Positions 44,127-53,192 of a stretch of DNA of 64,000 nucleotides are shown here, piece after piece. The stretch comes from SIG672 sp045605765. GTDB lineage: Bacteria > Bacillota > Clostridia > Oscillospirales > CAG-272. The stretch covers positions 1 to 64,000 of the forward strand of contig JAZUQQ010000051.1 of assembly GCA_045605765.1 (NCBI GenBank), read 5' to 3'. The first letter of the stretch is position 1. Every line of letters begins with the position of its first letter. The notes below the pieces were generated by a model, which worked only from the letters and a program-made list of their open reading frames with translations, made no database searches and was not told where the DNA came from. The position numbers and the translations under genes were made by a program.

Positions 44127-44199
44127 TGCTCCATCGGAGATTCGAACTCCGGACACCTTGATTAAAAGTCAAGTGCTCTACCGTCTGAGCTAATGGGGC
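44127..44199 (-). tRNA. tRNA-Lys (anticodon TTT)
   Basis: A 73-nt cloverleaf on the minus strand. D-stem GCTC/GAGC, anticodon stem CTTGA/TCAAG with loop CTTTTAA, and T-arm CGGAG TTCGAAT CTCCG all fit. The acceptor stem has one mismatch (C3-A70), unusual for tRNA-Lys. CCA is not encoded. A functional tRNA is likely. Confidence 0.92.
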
Positions 44200-44309
44200 A
44201 TAAGGCGCAAACTTAACGCGCCTAATAATAGTAGCATAAAAACTTGCCTTTGTCAAGTCTTTTTTTAAAAAAAATGAAAATATCGCAAAATTATGTCTTT
44301 TTAACCGTA

Positions 44310-46670
44310 CTACATCTCGTCTTTTTTGAAAACTATATTTTCGTTTTCAACTAAAACGTAAAGGGTTTCCATAGGTGATATATTCTGGGACAGTAAAAAA
44401 ACAGATATAGGATCCTCTATAAAGGACGTTATATTTTTACGTATTTCTCTCGCACCCGAATTTTTGTTGCATTTTCTTGCAATAAATGAGGCGATCTCTG
44501 CGGAAAATTCGACTTTTATTTTGGAACGATATAATCTTTCCTTTAAAGAGTTCAGGATTTTTTTACTGATACTGACTATAGAATTATACGAAAGGGTATT
44601 GAATAGGATTATTTCATCGGGTCGGCTTAAAAATTCGGGAGAAAAAAACTCTCTGAGTTTTTCATAAATACGGTCTTTTTCTTTATCGTCACTTTGTAAG
44701 AATCCAAGAGAATACGAAGTGGCAGATATATCGGCACCGATATTTGATGTCATTATTATTATTGTACTGCGGAAATTTATTCTACGTCCGTGCGCATCAC
44801 TTAATTCGCCCTCCTCCATAATTTGAAGTAGTAGTTCAAAAATGTCGCGGTGCGCCTTTTCTATCTCGTCAAAAAGAATGATTTGATGCGGATTTCTTCT
44901 TACCTTTTCGGTAAGCTGACCGCCGTCATCATAACCGATATAACCGGGCGGAGATCCTATAAGACGCGAGAGGCTGTGCGGTTCGGAGTATTCGGACATA
45001 TCAAGACGAAGCAGCTTTTTTTCGCTTCCGTATAGTGCCGAGGTAAGCGCCTTGGCAAGCTCTGTTTTTCCTACCCCCGTGGGTCCTGTGAATATAAACG
45101 ATCCTATCGGACGCGAAAGATCGCGTACACCCGTTTTTCCGCGCCTTACCGCTGAGCATATCCTTTCAACCGCCTTGTCCTGCCCAATCACTCGTTCTTT
45201 TATCCGATCTTCAAGATTTATGAATTTGCTTTCCTCATCAGCACGAAGCTTTTGAAGAGGTATTCCTGTCCATTCTGTAACAGTGCGTGCAATATCTTCT
45301 TCGCTAACAGTTGGACTTGGAGTACTTTTAGTGGCAAATGAACTTATAGAATAATTAGAATAGGGATAAGAGATAGATCTTTCGCCGAGCGCGAGATTAA
45401 GGACTTTTTCGGCATCTTTAACGTTGCTTTTGTTACAAATGCCTTCTATTTTAACGCGTGCCGCACTTTCATCAATAAGATCAATCGCTTTGTCGGGAAG
45501 AAAACGGTCATTAATATAAATGTGCGAGAGCCGCACTGCCGCCTCGATGGCATCGTCTCCTATTTTCACCTTGTGGTGATTTTCGTATTTTGAACGCAGA
45601 CCGCTTAATATGGTGATACTTTCATCTAGACTTGGCTCGCGGACCGTGATGGGCTGAAATCTTCTCTCGAATGCAGGATCCTTTTCAATGTGCCTTCTGT
45701 ATTCTTCCGGTGTGGTTGCGCCGATTATCTTTATTTTTGCCCTTGCAAGCGCAGGTTTTATTATGTTGGCGGCATCTATGGCACCCTCGGCGGAGCCTGC
45801 ACCGATTATTGTGTGAAGCTCGTCAATAAACAGTATTACAGACGGATTTTTTGTCACCTCGTCGACGACGAGCTTCATACGCTCTTCAAAATCACCGCGA
45901 TATTTTGCACCTGCGAGCATAGACGGTAGGTCGAGAGAATATATCTGACAGTCTTGAAGCTCGTTCGGTACGTTTCCTTCTACGATGCGTCGAGCAAGTC
46001 CTTCCACGATGGCGGTTTTTCCTACCCCCGGATCTCCTATAAGGCAAGGGTTGTTCTTCGTGCGTCTGATGAGAATACGCATAGTTCGATCTGTCTCAGC
46101 ATCTCTCCCAATCAGCGGGTCACAGTTTTTACATTCGTCTTCGTCTGTCATATTTCGCGCATATCTTTGTAGGCAGGGCATACGCTCATCGTTTTTGCGC
46201 GTTTTTTTGTTTTGAGTGCGAGGAGGCTCTGAGCTTTCAGAATGATTTGTGCTCTCGGTTTCTTTCGATATATCGGATATACAACAACCCTGAGCATCAA
46301 GCAGTCTCATAGCAGTTGAACTTTTTTCCTTTATAAGAGCGGAAAATATGTTGTTGTCGCTTACTTCGCTTCGTCCCTCTTTTTCTGCGATGAGTGCCGA
46401 ATTTTCTATTATTCTTCTTGCCGTTGGTGTGACATCGGTTACACATTCTGCTTCTCTCGAACCGTTGCCCGTGTTTTCGGTAATTATAGAGCGTGTATGG
46501 GCAAGATCTGCCCCCGCAGATGATAGAAGCTTTTGATGAAATGAATCTTTTTCGCATAAAAAGGCAAGCAAAATATGTTCGCTTCCTATATAAGTATGTC
46601 CGAGCTCACGGGCGAAAGCGAGAGAGAGCCCCAATATTTTTTGAGCACTCATAGAAAATTTATCTATCAT
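44310..46670 (-). CDS. clpC: ClpC-type AAA+ protease ATPase
   Basis: A 786-aa HSP100 unfoldase that would feed proteins to ClpP. A double Clp N domain (about 1-140) is followed by a charged linker. D1 has Walker A GDPGVGKTA and Walker B LFIDELHT. A short middle region follows, and D2 has GPTGVGKTE, LFDEIEKAH and the sensor segments. The middle domain is much reduced compared with Bacillus ClpC and shows no clear UVR motif, so adaptor use may differ. No McsA/McsB or CtsR genes are adjacent. AAGGAAAT lies upstream of the ATG. Confidence 0.9.
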   Translation of the reverse strand: MIDKFSMSAQKILGLSLAFARELGHTYIGSEHILLAFLCEKDSFHQKLLSSAGADLAHTRSIITENTGNGSREAECVTDVTPTARRIIENSALIAEKEGRSEVSDNNIFSALIKEKSSTAMRLLDAQGCCISDISKETESTNHSESSEPPRTQNKKTRKNDERMPCLQRYARNMTDEDECKNCDPLIGRDAETDRTMRILIRRTKNNPCLIGDPGVGKTAIVEGLARRIVEGNVPNELQDCQIYSLDLPSMLAGAKYRGDFEERMKLVVDEVTKNPSVILFIDELHTIIGAGSAEGAIDAANIIKPALARAKIKIIGATTPEEYRRHIEKDPAFERRFQPITVREPSLDESITILSGLRSKYENHHKVKIGDDAIEAAVRLSHIYINDRFLPDKAIDLIDESAARVKIEGICNKSNVKDAEKVLNLALGERSISYPYSNYSISSFATKSTPSPTVSEEDIARTVTEWTGIPLQKLRADEESKFINLEDRIKERVIGQDKAVERICSAVRRGKTGVRDLSRPIGSFIFTGPTGVGKTELAKALTSALYGSEKKLLRLDMSEYSEPHSLSRLIGSPPGYIGYDDGGQLTEKVRRNPHQIILFDEIEKAHRDIFELLLQIMEEGELSDAHGRRINFRSTIIIMTSNIGADISATSYSLGFLQSDDKEKDRIYEKLREFFSPEFLSRPDEIILFNTLSYNSIVSISKKILNSLKERLYRSKIKVEFSAEIASFIARKCNKNSGAREIRKNITSFIEDPISVFLLSQNISPMETLYVLVENENIVFKKDEM

Positions 46671-46796
46671 AACCTTATTTCCTTCCTGCGTTTATAAAAT
46701 AAAATCGAGATGAAAATACCTTTTATAATATTTCCATCTCTAAAGAAAAAAAGTCACTTTCAAGAAAAAATTTCCTTTAAATTATATATTAAGTTG

Positions 46797-47324
46797 TCAG
46801 TCTCCGGGGTTTTTCAGAATATACTGCGAATATGCTATCGCAAGAGCATCCCACACCTCCTTAGTTATTACTCCGCTTTGGTTGTTTATACCGTTTCTGA
46901 GGGAAAAATCATCGAGAGCATCGGATGTTGCCTCGTCGAATACTCCGTTTATTTGGACGCTTTGATAATCGTAAACGTGCAGTGCACGGAGCATTATCTG
47001 AATAATATATATGAGGTCAAATTTGTCGCCTTTTTGAGAGCTTCCGTCAAGCATCAGCATATCAAAAGGAGATATTTTTTCGGGAAGTGCGTAGATAGAA
47101 CGTATCCTGTTTGCTTCAAAAACGAGTGTGTTCCATGTGTTGAAATCGACCTCTCCGCTTTGATCAAGCCCTTCAATACGCTGAAAATCACGTACCGCAT
47201 CGGTAGTAAGCTTGCCGTATATTCCGTCGGGTGTTATCAAGGGAAGAGCATATCCTGCCTTGTATAGCTCGCGCAGATAGGTCTGTATCTCAAATACGAC
47301 AAGATCGTTTCGTCTTGTATCCAT
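46797..47324 (-). CDS. Protein with two peptidoglycan-binding-like repeats
   Basis: A 175-aa protein without signal peptide. Two PG_binding_1-like units are visible: residues about 10-70 (LREL...DGIYGKLTTDAVRDFQRIEGLDQSG...TWNTL) and 100-165 (MLRALHVY...INGVFDEATSDALDDFSLRNGINNQSGVITKEVWDAL). It is the last gene of a three-gene cluster with the SpoIID-like protein. Absence of export signals suggests action inside a sporulating cell. Confidence 0.72.
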   Translation of the reverse strand: MDTRRNDLVVFEIQTYLRELYKAGYALPLITPDGIYGKLTTDAVRDFQRIEGLDQSGEVDFNTWNTLVFEANRIRSIYALPEKISPFDMLMLDGSSQKGDKFDLIYIIQIMLRALHVYDYQSVQINGVFDEATSDALDDFSLRNGINNQSGVITKEVWDALAIAYSQYILKNPGD

Positions 47325-47339
47325 AAGGTTATCCTCCTT

Positions 47340-48764
47340 TTAGCTTTGCTCAGATACCGTGTATCCCGGGTATTGACCCTCCGATCGGTCGTATCCGCGC
47401 ACTATGTTTTCCCAAATGTCGCCAATGGCATCCCACGTTCCTGCCGAAACCACGATATTTTCGGGAAGTCCGAAGAAACGCTGGAAAGCAAGCACTGCTT
47501 CCTGAGTCTGAGCATCGTATATTCCCGTCGCCTCGACCGTCGGTATTTCAGGATAGACCTCAGATATAGTTTGTAAATAGGTTTGAAGAGTGACCACACT
47601 ATCGTTCTGCGTTTGGTCGCGTATAGGTATCCCTGGATAAGGTCTGGGTGAGTTTTCAAAAAGATTTTCGGGAAGCTCATTTAGTATGCCCGCATAAATA
47701 TCGTATGCGTATTCCCACGTCGCGACGTCTACTATACCCGTAACAGGCAAGTTGTATTCTGTTTGGAATGCCTCTACCGCCGCCTGCGTTTCGGGACCGT
47801 AAATTCCGTCAAGCTTTATCTGCGGAATAGACTCAACGAAGTAGGAAATAAAAAGCATAAGATACTGTACGAGCTCAACGCCAAATCCAGTTTCGCCCGG
47901 ACCGATAGTTTCTGAAAATTGTCTCTCAACCTCTGAGTAGGTAAGACCCTCGGAAATTATTGAGTTAAGCTGTTTTACTCCGTTGAAAATAAGCAGTATT
48001 CTGTACCAAGTAGCTGTCCCGACGATGCCGTCCACGGTAAGATTAAATATTTTCTGAAATTCGCGTACTGCGCGGTCTGTCTCCTCTCCGAAAATTCCGT
48101 CAACTGGGTATATCTTGGGTATTGCGGGGTAGTTTTGCGAAACTCGGTTTATTCTAAGCTGAATAGTGCGCACGTCATTTCCTATACTTCCGATGCTAAG
48201 CGGAATTTCGGGTGCGCTTTCTCCTACCGGCTGTACGGGAACGTTTGTCACTATATCAATATCATCTCCGTAATAATAGGTGAGTATATCATATGCAAAG
48301 CGGCCCTCGTTTGCAAGGTCTACGCTCCCCCACTGAGAAAGTCCTTCGCAGGTGGTCGTCGTTCCGTTACAGTATGAGGCGAAAAGTGGCTCGATAAATC
48401 CACGTCGGTTAACGTAGCTGTTGAATATCTGATCGACTATCTTTGAAATATTGTCGAAAATATCCCGACCGTTTTTGAAGGTTTGATCGTAAGCGGGCAG
48501 GGAGGTTATGTCAAAATCATATCCCTGTGACCTGTAAAATTCGGTGTATACGCGGTTGAGTGCAAAGGAGATCTGTGCGTAAATGTTCGCTCTGAGTGCC
48601 GCTTCTGGCCACGTGGGATAGATCTCACCCGACGCCACGTTCTTGATGTAATCTATGAAGGGTATCGTGACGTTCTGGGCTTTTGCCGATGGTGCCCCTA
48701 AATGGACTGTGATAAATTCGGGAATTACGGGAAGGACGTAAGGCTCGGTTGGCGTAGAGTTCAT
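47340..48764 (-). CDS. SpoIID-like protein with three peptidoglycan-binding repeats
   Basis: A 474-aa protein without an obvious signal peptide. The N-terminal region (about 15-165) has SpoIID/LytB-like features: IPFIDYIKNVASGEIYPTWPEAALRANIYAQISFALNR and later GLSQWGSVDLA. Three PG_binding_1-like units follow (about 190-255, 285-355, 380-455), with patterns such as DGIFGEETDRAVREFQKIFNLTVDGIVG. SpoIID proteins act on septal peptidoglycan during engulfment, but this one lacks their membrane anchor. A role in the spore cortex or coat is a reasonable guess. It starts one base before the next upstream gene ends. Confidence 0.75.
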   Translation of the reverse strand: MNSTPTEPYVLPVIPEFITVHLGAPSAKAQNVTIPFIDYIKNVASGEIYPTWPEAALRANIYAQISFALNRVYTEFYRSQGYDFDITSLPAYDQTFKNGRDIFDNISKIVDQIFNSYVNRRGFIEPLFASYCNGTTTTCEGLSQWGSVDLANEGRFAYDILTYYYGDDIDIVTNVPVQPVGESAPEIPLSIGSIGNDVRTIQLRINRVSQNYPAIPKIYPVDGIFGEETDRAVREFQKIFNLTVDGIVGTATWYRILLIFNGVKQLNSIISEGLTYSEVERQFSETIGPGETGFGVELVQYLMLFISYFVESIPQIKLDGIYGPETQAAVEAFQTEYNLPVTGIVDVATWEYAYDIYAGILNELPENLFENSPRPYPGIPIRDQTQNDSVVTLQTYLQTISEVYPEIPTVEATGIYDAQTQEAVLAFQRFFGLPENIVVSAGTWDAIGDIWENIVRGYDRSEGQYPGYTVSEQS

Positions 48765-48765
48765 A

Positions 48766-49143
48766 TTATACCTCGCTTTCCTCGGTAATTACCGATGTGT
48801 TTCTCGGGACGGTGGCAATCAGCGGTATAAGCTGTACCGGCTGAATAGTGGTTATTCCCGAGAAAACGGGAACCTCTGCAAATATTTGAGTCAGAAACCC
48901 TTCCTTTCCGATCTCGATATTTATAACGGCGAAGGGAGGCTCGGGTGGATCGGGAACGAGCGAATCCGATTTTGGTGGTGTCTCAATCTCAAACGGCTCT
49001 GTCGAACCGCTGCTGTCTGTGACCTGTACGTTCAAAACCTTGAATGTTCCGTTTTCATATCCGCTTACCGTGACTATCGCGCCCACTATTGGAAGTGCCT
49101 CTCCACGACTTCGTACCTCCGTTATTATGTATCCTTTTTCCAT
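48766..49143 (-). CDS. Carboxypeptidase-regulatory-like domain protein
   Basis: A 125-aa protein with one beta-sandwich unit of the carboxypeptidase regulatory type (ALPIVGAIVTVSGYENGTFKVLNVQVTDSSGST) and proline-rich stretches. There is no signal peptide. It is first in the cluster with two peptidoglycan-binding proteins and follows a sigma-K-like promoter. A structural part of the spore surface or cortex is possible. No closer match was recognised. Confidence 0.65.
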   Translation of the reverse strand: MEKGYIITEVRSRGEALPIVGAIVTVSGYENGTFKVLNVQVTDSSGSTEPFEIETPPKSDSLVPDPPEPPFAVINIEIGKEGFLTQIFAEVPVFSGITTIQPVQLIPLIATVPRNTSVITEESEV

Positions 49144-49182
49144 ATCTTATCACCTCGATAAATGATCTTGTTCTTCTGTGAT

Positions 49183-49209
49183 TATCTTATGATAGAGTCA
49201 AAAAAAGGT
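49183..49209 (-). promoter_or_regulatory. Possible sigma-K promoter of the peptidoglycan-binding cluster
   Basis: On the minus strand AC (49208-49209), a 16-bp spacer and CATAAGATA (49183-49191) fit the sigma-K form AC-N16/17-CATANNNTA. No sigma-A promoter is evident, and AGGTGATAAG lies before the gene. The -35 element is short, so a chance match is possible. Confidence 0.4.
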
Positions 49210-49282
49210 TCAAAACTATTGAAAAAAGATGCTGACCGTGTTATAATATAAAAAATAAGTCGATTACTGTGGCGTTTTGTAT

Positions 49283-49315
49283 AAAAAAACAGACCCGAAG
49301 CGCGCTTCGGGTCTG
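49283..49315 (-). terminator. Terminator of gapA
   Basis: CAGACCCGAAGCG (49290-49302) pairs with CGCTTCGGGTCTG (49303-49315). The A-run at 49283-49289 gives a T-tail on the minus strand. Confidence 0.88.
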
Positions 49316-49336
49316 CAAAGAATATTTCTTTTTTAC

Positions 49337-50353
49337 TTATGCAAGCTCTGCAAAGTACTTGATGGTTCTTACCATCTGAGATGTGTAAGAGTTCTCGTTG
49401 TCGTACCAAGCAACTACCTGAACCTGATAGGTGTCGTCGTCAATCTTAGCAACCATAGTCTGAGTTGCGTCGAAGATCGAGCCATAGGTGCTTCCGATAA
49501 CGTCGGAAGAAACGATCTCGTCGGTGTTGTAGCCGAACGAAGCAGAGGACTGAGCCTTCATAGCAGCGTTGATGCCTTCAACGGTGATGTCGCTTCCCTT
49601 AACAACTGCGATGAGGATCGTGGTTGATCCGGTGCAGGTAGGAACTCTCTGAGCAGAACCGATAAGCTTGCCGTTGAGCTCGGGAATTACGAGACCGATC
49701 GCCTTAGCAGCACCCGTAGAGTTGGGAACGATGTTCTGAGCGCCTGCACGAGCACGGCGGAGATCGCCTTTTCTGTGAGGACCGTCAAGAATCATCTGGT
49801 CGCCGGTGTATGCGTGAACGGTGGTCATGATACCCGACTGAATGGGAGCGTAGTCGTTGAGAGCCTTAGCCATGGGAGCCAGGCAGTTGGTGGTGCAGGA
49901 TGCAGCCGAGATGATTTTGTCATCAGCGGTGAGGGTGTCGTTGTTAACACCGAAAACGATAGTTTTGAGATCCTTTCCTGCGGGAGCGGAAATAACTACC
50001 TTCTTAGCACCTGCGTTGATGTGAGCCATCGACTTCTCGGTGGAGCAGTAGAAACCTGTGCACTCGAGAACTACGTCAACGTCAAGAGCACCCCAAGGGC
50101 AGTTTGCAGCGTCTTTCTCTGCATAGATCTTGATGGTCTTGCCGTCAACAGTGATGCTGTCATCGGTAGCAGATACGGTATCAGCGAGAGCGTACTTGCC
50201 CTGAGCGGTATCGTATTTGAGAAGATGAGCGAGCATCTTGGGGCTGGTAAGGTCGTTGATTGCAACGATCTCATAGCCTTCTGCGCCAAACATCTGGCGG
50301 AAAGCGAGACGGCCGATACGGCCGAAGCCATTAATGGCAACTTTTACGGACAT
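49337..50353 (-). CDS. gapA: Glyceraldehyde-3-phosphate dehydrogenase
   Basis: A 338-aa glycolytic enzyme that oxidises and phosphorylates glyceraldehyde 3-phosphate using NAD. It has the N-terminal NGFGRIGR nucleotide-binding fold, catalytic C153 in SCTTNC and the usual WYDNENSYTSQMVR end. AGGAGG lies nine bases before the ATG. It is monocistronic with a strong terminator, separate from other glycolytic genes. Strong C-ending codon bias fits high expression. Confidence 0.98.
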   Translation of the reverse strand: MSVKVAINGFGRIGRLAFRQMFGAEGYEIVAINDLTSPKMLAHLLKYDTAQGKYALADTVSATDDSITVDGKTIKIYAEKDAANCPWGALDVDVVLECTGFYCSTEKSMAHINAGAKKVVISAPAGKDLKTIVFGVNNDTLTADDKIISAASCTTNCLAPMAKALNDYAPIQSGIMTTVHAYTGDQMILDGPHRKGDLRRARAGAQNIVPNSTGAAKAIGLVIPELNGKLIGSAQRVPTCTGSTTILIAVVKGSDITVEGINAAMKAQSSASFGYNTDEIVSSDVIGSTYGSIFDATQTMVAKIDDDTYQVQVVAWYDNENSYTSQMVRTIKYFAELA

Positions 50354-50432
50354 TGGAAAATACCTCCTAGATTTTTAAATTACGGGTATATTTTACCTTA
50401 AATGCTTCAAATATTCAAGTCTTTTTATAAAA

Positions 50433-50461
50433 CTTTTTAAAATTTGTTACTTTTTTGTCAA
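50433..50461 (-). promoter_or_regulatory. Possible gapA promoter
   Basis: On the minus strand TTGACA (50456-50461) is followed at 17-18 bp by a poor -10 (TAAAAA). The -35 is convincing but the -10 is weak. Confidence 0.35.
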
Positions 50462-50528
50462 ATAGCACCAAATAAAGGGCTATATCATTCAACTTTATGC
50501 TAAAATAACGAATATGAAAGGATAAAAA

Positions 50529-51602
50529 ATGAACTATACCGACTATATTTCGTCTCCCGACGAGCTTGATACCCCGATAATAATATGTAACTCGTCAGGA
50601 CTCGTGGTCTACAAGAACGCCTCTGCAATGAAAAATGTTCGCCTTCCGCGAAGAAATACGCATATTCAGTTTCATCTGGATAGGGCAGGTTTGTCCGAAT
50701 ATGATAATATTCCCTCGCGTAAAAAGCCGAGCGTAATATCGGTAGATACGGGCGACAGAAGGGCAAAAGCCTTTGTGATGCCCTACAAGAGAGAAACTCA
50801 GAGCTGCTCACTTTGGGTGTTTTTCTCGATGCTTCAAATAAACGCACTCAGTAGAATTTTTGCGGAGTACGAGCGCGACCTATGCGATGTCGGATATGAG
50901 ATATGCGATATAATAAGATGCCTCGACGAAAAGACCTTTACACTTGACGAACGTTTTCACCAGGAAGCCGATAGACGTATCGAACGCCGAATGGAGAAGA
51001 TACTTGATTATATGTTTTCAGAAAGCGATATAAGACGAAGTGCCGTATATACTTTCGACAGTGCGATAAATCTGCTTTCGGATGTTACCGAGCGTAGCTT
51101 CGGGCAGATGGGATATGACGTAAGATTTTACGAAAATCGGCAAAATTCTCCTAAATGGTCTGTAAATACTCTTGACTTTGGCGGTCTGACTATGCTATAT
51201 TTATACGTGACCGTTTTCGCCGCCAAGCTCTCGCGAGACAGAAGAGTTGATATGACTCTTTTGGAGGAGGAGTCGGGTCTTGTAATGCGGACCGAGTTTT
51301 CGCTCGGATATCCGCCCTTTACCGTGAAAGGCGGCAAGGACGTTTTCGACCTTATTCCAATGGCTCCGAAATACGCCCTTCACCTGCTCGTTATCTCGCG
51401 AATATGCAAAAATCACGGTTATGAGTGTCTTTATGACGTTACCGAGGAAGACCATAATAACGTGGTCATAAATATAAAGGTGCCTACTTGCCTGCCGAGT
51501 GCAGTACGCGCTTCTTCTGACAGCTTTACCGAGAAGATGCTTCTTGCAAGAGATATTCAGGCGGCTATCTACTATATGTTTCTTGACAACGTAGAGGACT
51601 AA
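50529..51602 (+). CDS. Uncharacterised protein, possibly PAS-containing regulator
   Basis: A 357-aa soluble protein of unrecognised family. The first 100 residues (DTPIIICNSSGLVVYKNASAMKNVRLPRRNTHIQF) look like a PAS-type sensor fold. The middle is helical, rich in charge and contains HQEADRRIERRMEKILDYMFSE. The C-terminal part (about 225-335) could be a degenerate histidine-kinase ATPase, but no N or G box is clear. It has no membrane segment. AAAGGA precedes the ATG, and it sits 25 bp before pncB on the same strand. The function is unknown. Confidence 0.55.
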   Translation: MNYTDYISSPDELDTPIIICNSSGLVVYKNASAMKNVRLPRRNTHIQFHLDRAGLSEYDNIPSRKKPSVISVDTGDRRAKAFVMPYKRETQSCSLWVFFSMLQINALSRIFAEYERDLCDVGYEICDIIRCLDEKTFTLDERFHQEADRRIERRMEKILDYMFSESDIRRSAVYTFDSAINLLSDVTERSFGQMGYDVRFYENRQNSPKWSVNTLDFGGLTMLYLYVTVFAAKLSRDRRVDMTLLEEESGLVMRTEFSLGYPPFTVKGGKDVFDLIPMAPKYALHLLVISRICKNHGYECLYDVTEEDHNNVVINIKVPTCLPSAVRASSDSFTEKMLLARDIQAAIYYMFLDNVED

Positions 51603-51627
51603 GCTATACAACTAAGGAGAAATTAAA

Positions 51628-53070
51628 ATGGGAAGTATGAAAAAGTTTTTAAGTGATAACTATACGATGCTCTGTGACTTTTACGAGCTTACGATGGGTA
51701 ATGGATATTTTCAGTGCGGAAACGCGGATAAAATACTCTATTTTGACCTCTATTTCCGCGCAGTTCCCGACGGCGGTGGATTTGCTATCGCCGCAGGACT
51801 CGACCAGGTCATAGACTATATCGAAAATCTCCACTTTGACGAAGAAGATATAGCGTATCTGCGCTCGCGCAATCAGTTTTCTGAGGAATTTCTCGCATAT
51901 CTTGCAGACTTTAAATTCACGGGCGATATCTACGCAGTTCCCGAGGGAACTCCGATATTCCCCAACGAGCCGATAATGACTGTGCGCGCACCCGCAGTAG
52001 AGGCTCAGTTTATCGAGACGTTTTTACTTCTCACTATTAACCATCAGTCGCTTATCGCGACAAAATCGAGCAGAATAGTACGCGCCGCAAAGGGTCGCCC
52101 AGTCTCCGAGTTTGGCTCACGCAGAGCACAGGGAACCGCGGCGGCGATATACGGCGCAAGAGCGTCCTATATCGCAGGCTGTGCAGGTACTGCCTGTACA
52201 ATAGCAGACGAGCTTTTCGGTGTTCCCGCAGGCGGAACGATGGCTCATTCGTGGGTACAGCTTTTCGATAGTGAATTCGAGGCTTTCGATACCTACTGTA
52301 AGATATATCCGAACAACCCCACGCTTCTCGTCGATACCTATAACGTGCTGAAAAAGGGTGTTCCCAACGCTATCGCGGCGTTTAAAAAGCACGGTATCAC
52401 AAAATGCGCGGTACGCCTTGATTCGGGAGATATAACTTATCTCACCAAAAAGGTTAGAAAGATGCTCGACGAGGCGGGAATGACCGAGTGCAAGATAGTC
52501 GTCTCCAACTCGCTTGACGAGTATATCATAAGAGACCTGCTCCATCAGGGCGCAGTTATCGACTCCTTCGGTGTCGGCGAGAGACTCGTTACTTCAAAGA
52601 GCGAGCCTGTTTTCGGCGGTGTTTATAAGCTTGTTGCAGTCGAGGATAAGGACGGAAGCGTGCGTCCGAAGATAAAGATAAGCGAAAATCCCCAGAAGAT
52701 AACTAATCCGCATTTCAAGAAGGTATATAGACTGTACGATAGCGAAACGGGCAAGGCAGAGGCAGATTATCTCTGCGTTTACGACGAAAATCCCGATTTT
52801 TCTCAGCCGCTTACTATTTTCGATCCCGTTCATACGTGGAAGGAAAAGACCTTTACAAATTACCGCGCCGAGGAGCTGCTTAAACCGATATTCTTGTCGG
52901 GTAAGCTCGTTTATCCGAGATACACGGCAAAGCAGATAAGAGATTTCTGTGCCGCGCAGATAGATACCCTTTGGGATGAGGTAAAGCGCTTTGAAAATCC
53001 GCATAACTATTACGTTGACCTTTCAAAGAAGCTTTGGGATATTAAGCACGAGCTTCTCAAATCGAAATAA
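51628..53070 (+). CDS. pncB: Nicotinate phosphoribosyltransferase
   Basis: A 480-aa enzyme of the Preiss-Handler NAD salvage route, making nicotinate mononucleotide from nicotinate and PRPP. The start DNYTMLCDFYELTMGNGYF, the segment SEFGSRRAQG, GTMAHSWVQLF and VRLDSGDI, and the typical length support this. AAGGAG lies nine bases before the ATG. It follows the unknown gene at 50529 with a terminator after it. Confidence 0.96.
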   Translation: MGSMKKFLSDNYTMLCDFYELTMGNGYFQCGNADKILYFDLYFRAVPDGGGFAIAAGLDQVIDYIENLHFDEEDIAYLRSRNQFSEEFLAYLADFKFTGDIYAVPEGTPIFPNEPIMTVRAPAVEAQFIETFLLLTINHQSLIATKSSRIVRAAKGRPVSEFGSRRAQGTAAAIYGARASYIAGCAGTACTIADELFGVPAGGTMAHSWVQLFDSEFEAFDTYCKIYPNNPTLLVDTYNVLKKGVPNAIAAFKKHGITKCAVRLDSGDITYLTKKVRKMLDEAGMTECKIVVSNSLDEYIIRDLLHQGAVIDSFGVGERLVTSKSEPVFGGVYKLVAVEDKDGSVRPKIKISENPQKITNPHFKKVYRLYDSETGKAEADYLCVYDENPDFSQPLTIFDPVHTWKEKTFTNYRAEELLKPIFLSGKLVYPRYTAKQIRDFCAAQIDTLWDEVKRFENPHNYYVDLSKKLWDIKHELLKSK

Positions 53071-53074
53071 GATA

Positions 53075-53101
53075 AAAACCGCCGATTTCGGCGGTTTTTT
53101 C
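53075..53101 (+). terminator. Terminator of pncB
   Basis: AAAACCGCCG (53075-53084) pairs with CGGCGGTTTT, followed by more Ts, 5 bp past the stop. Confidence 0.85.
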
Positions 53102-53109
53102 TATAAACG

Positions 53110-53158
53110 CCTTCTCTTGCGAGAGAAGGGGGACCATCGAAGATGGTGGATGAGTAGT
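53110..53158. repeat. Dispersed intergenic hairpin repeat
   Basis: CCTTCTCT, loop TGCG, AGAGAAGG is followed by GGGACC and a second hairpin ACCATC-GAA-GATGGT, then GGATGAG. This GAGAAGGGGGACC...GGTGGATGAG pattern occurs as a dispersed repeat in clostridial genomes. Confidence 0.45.
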
Positions 53159-53192
53159 ACTCTGTATGACGTGCGTTTTGTGTGTTTGTTGT

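Noticed and set aside
44310..46670. ClpB or ClpE identity for the AAA+ gene
   Set aside because: The long coiled-coil middle domain of ClpB and the N-terminal zinc finger of ClpE are both absent. The double Clp N domain and short linker fit ClpC better.
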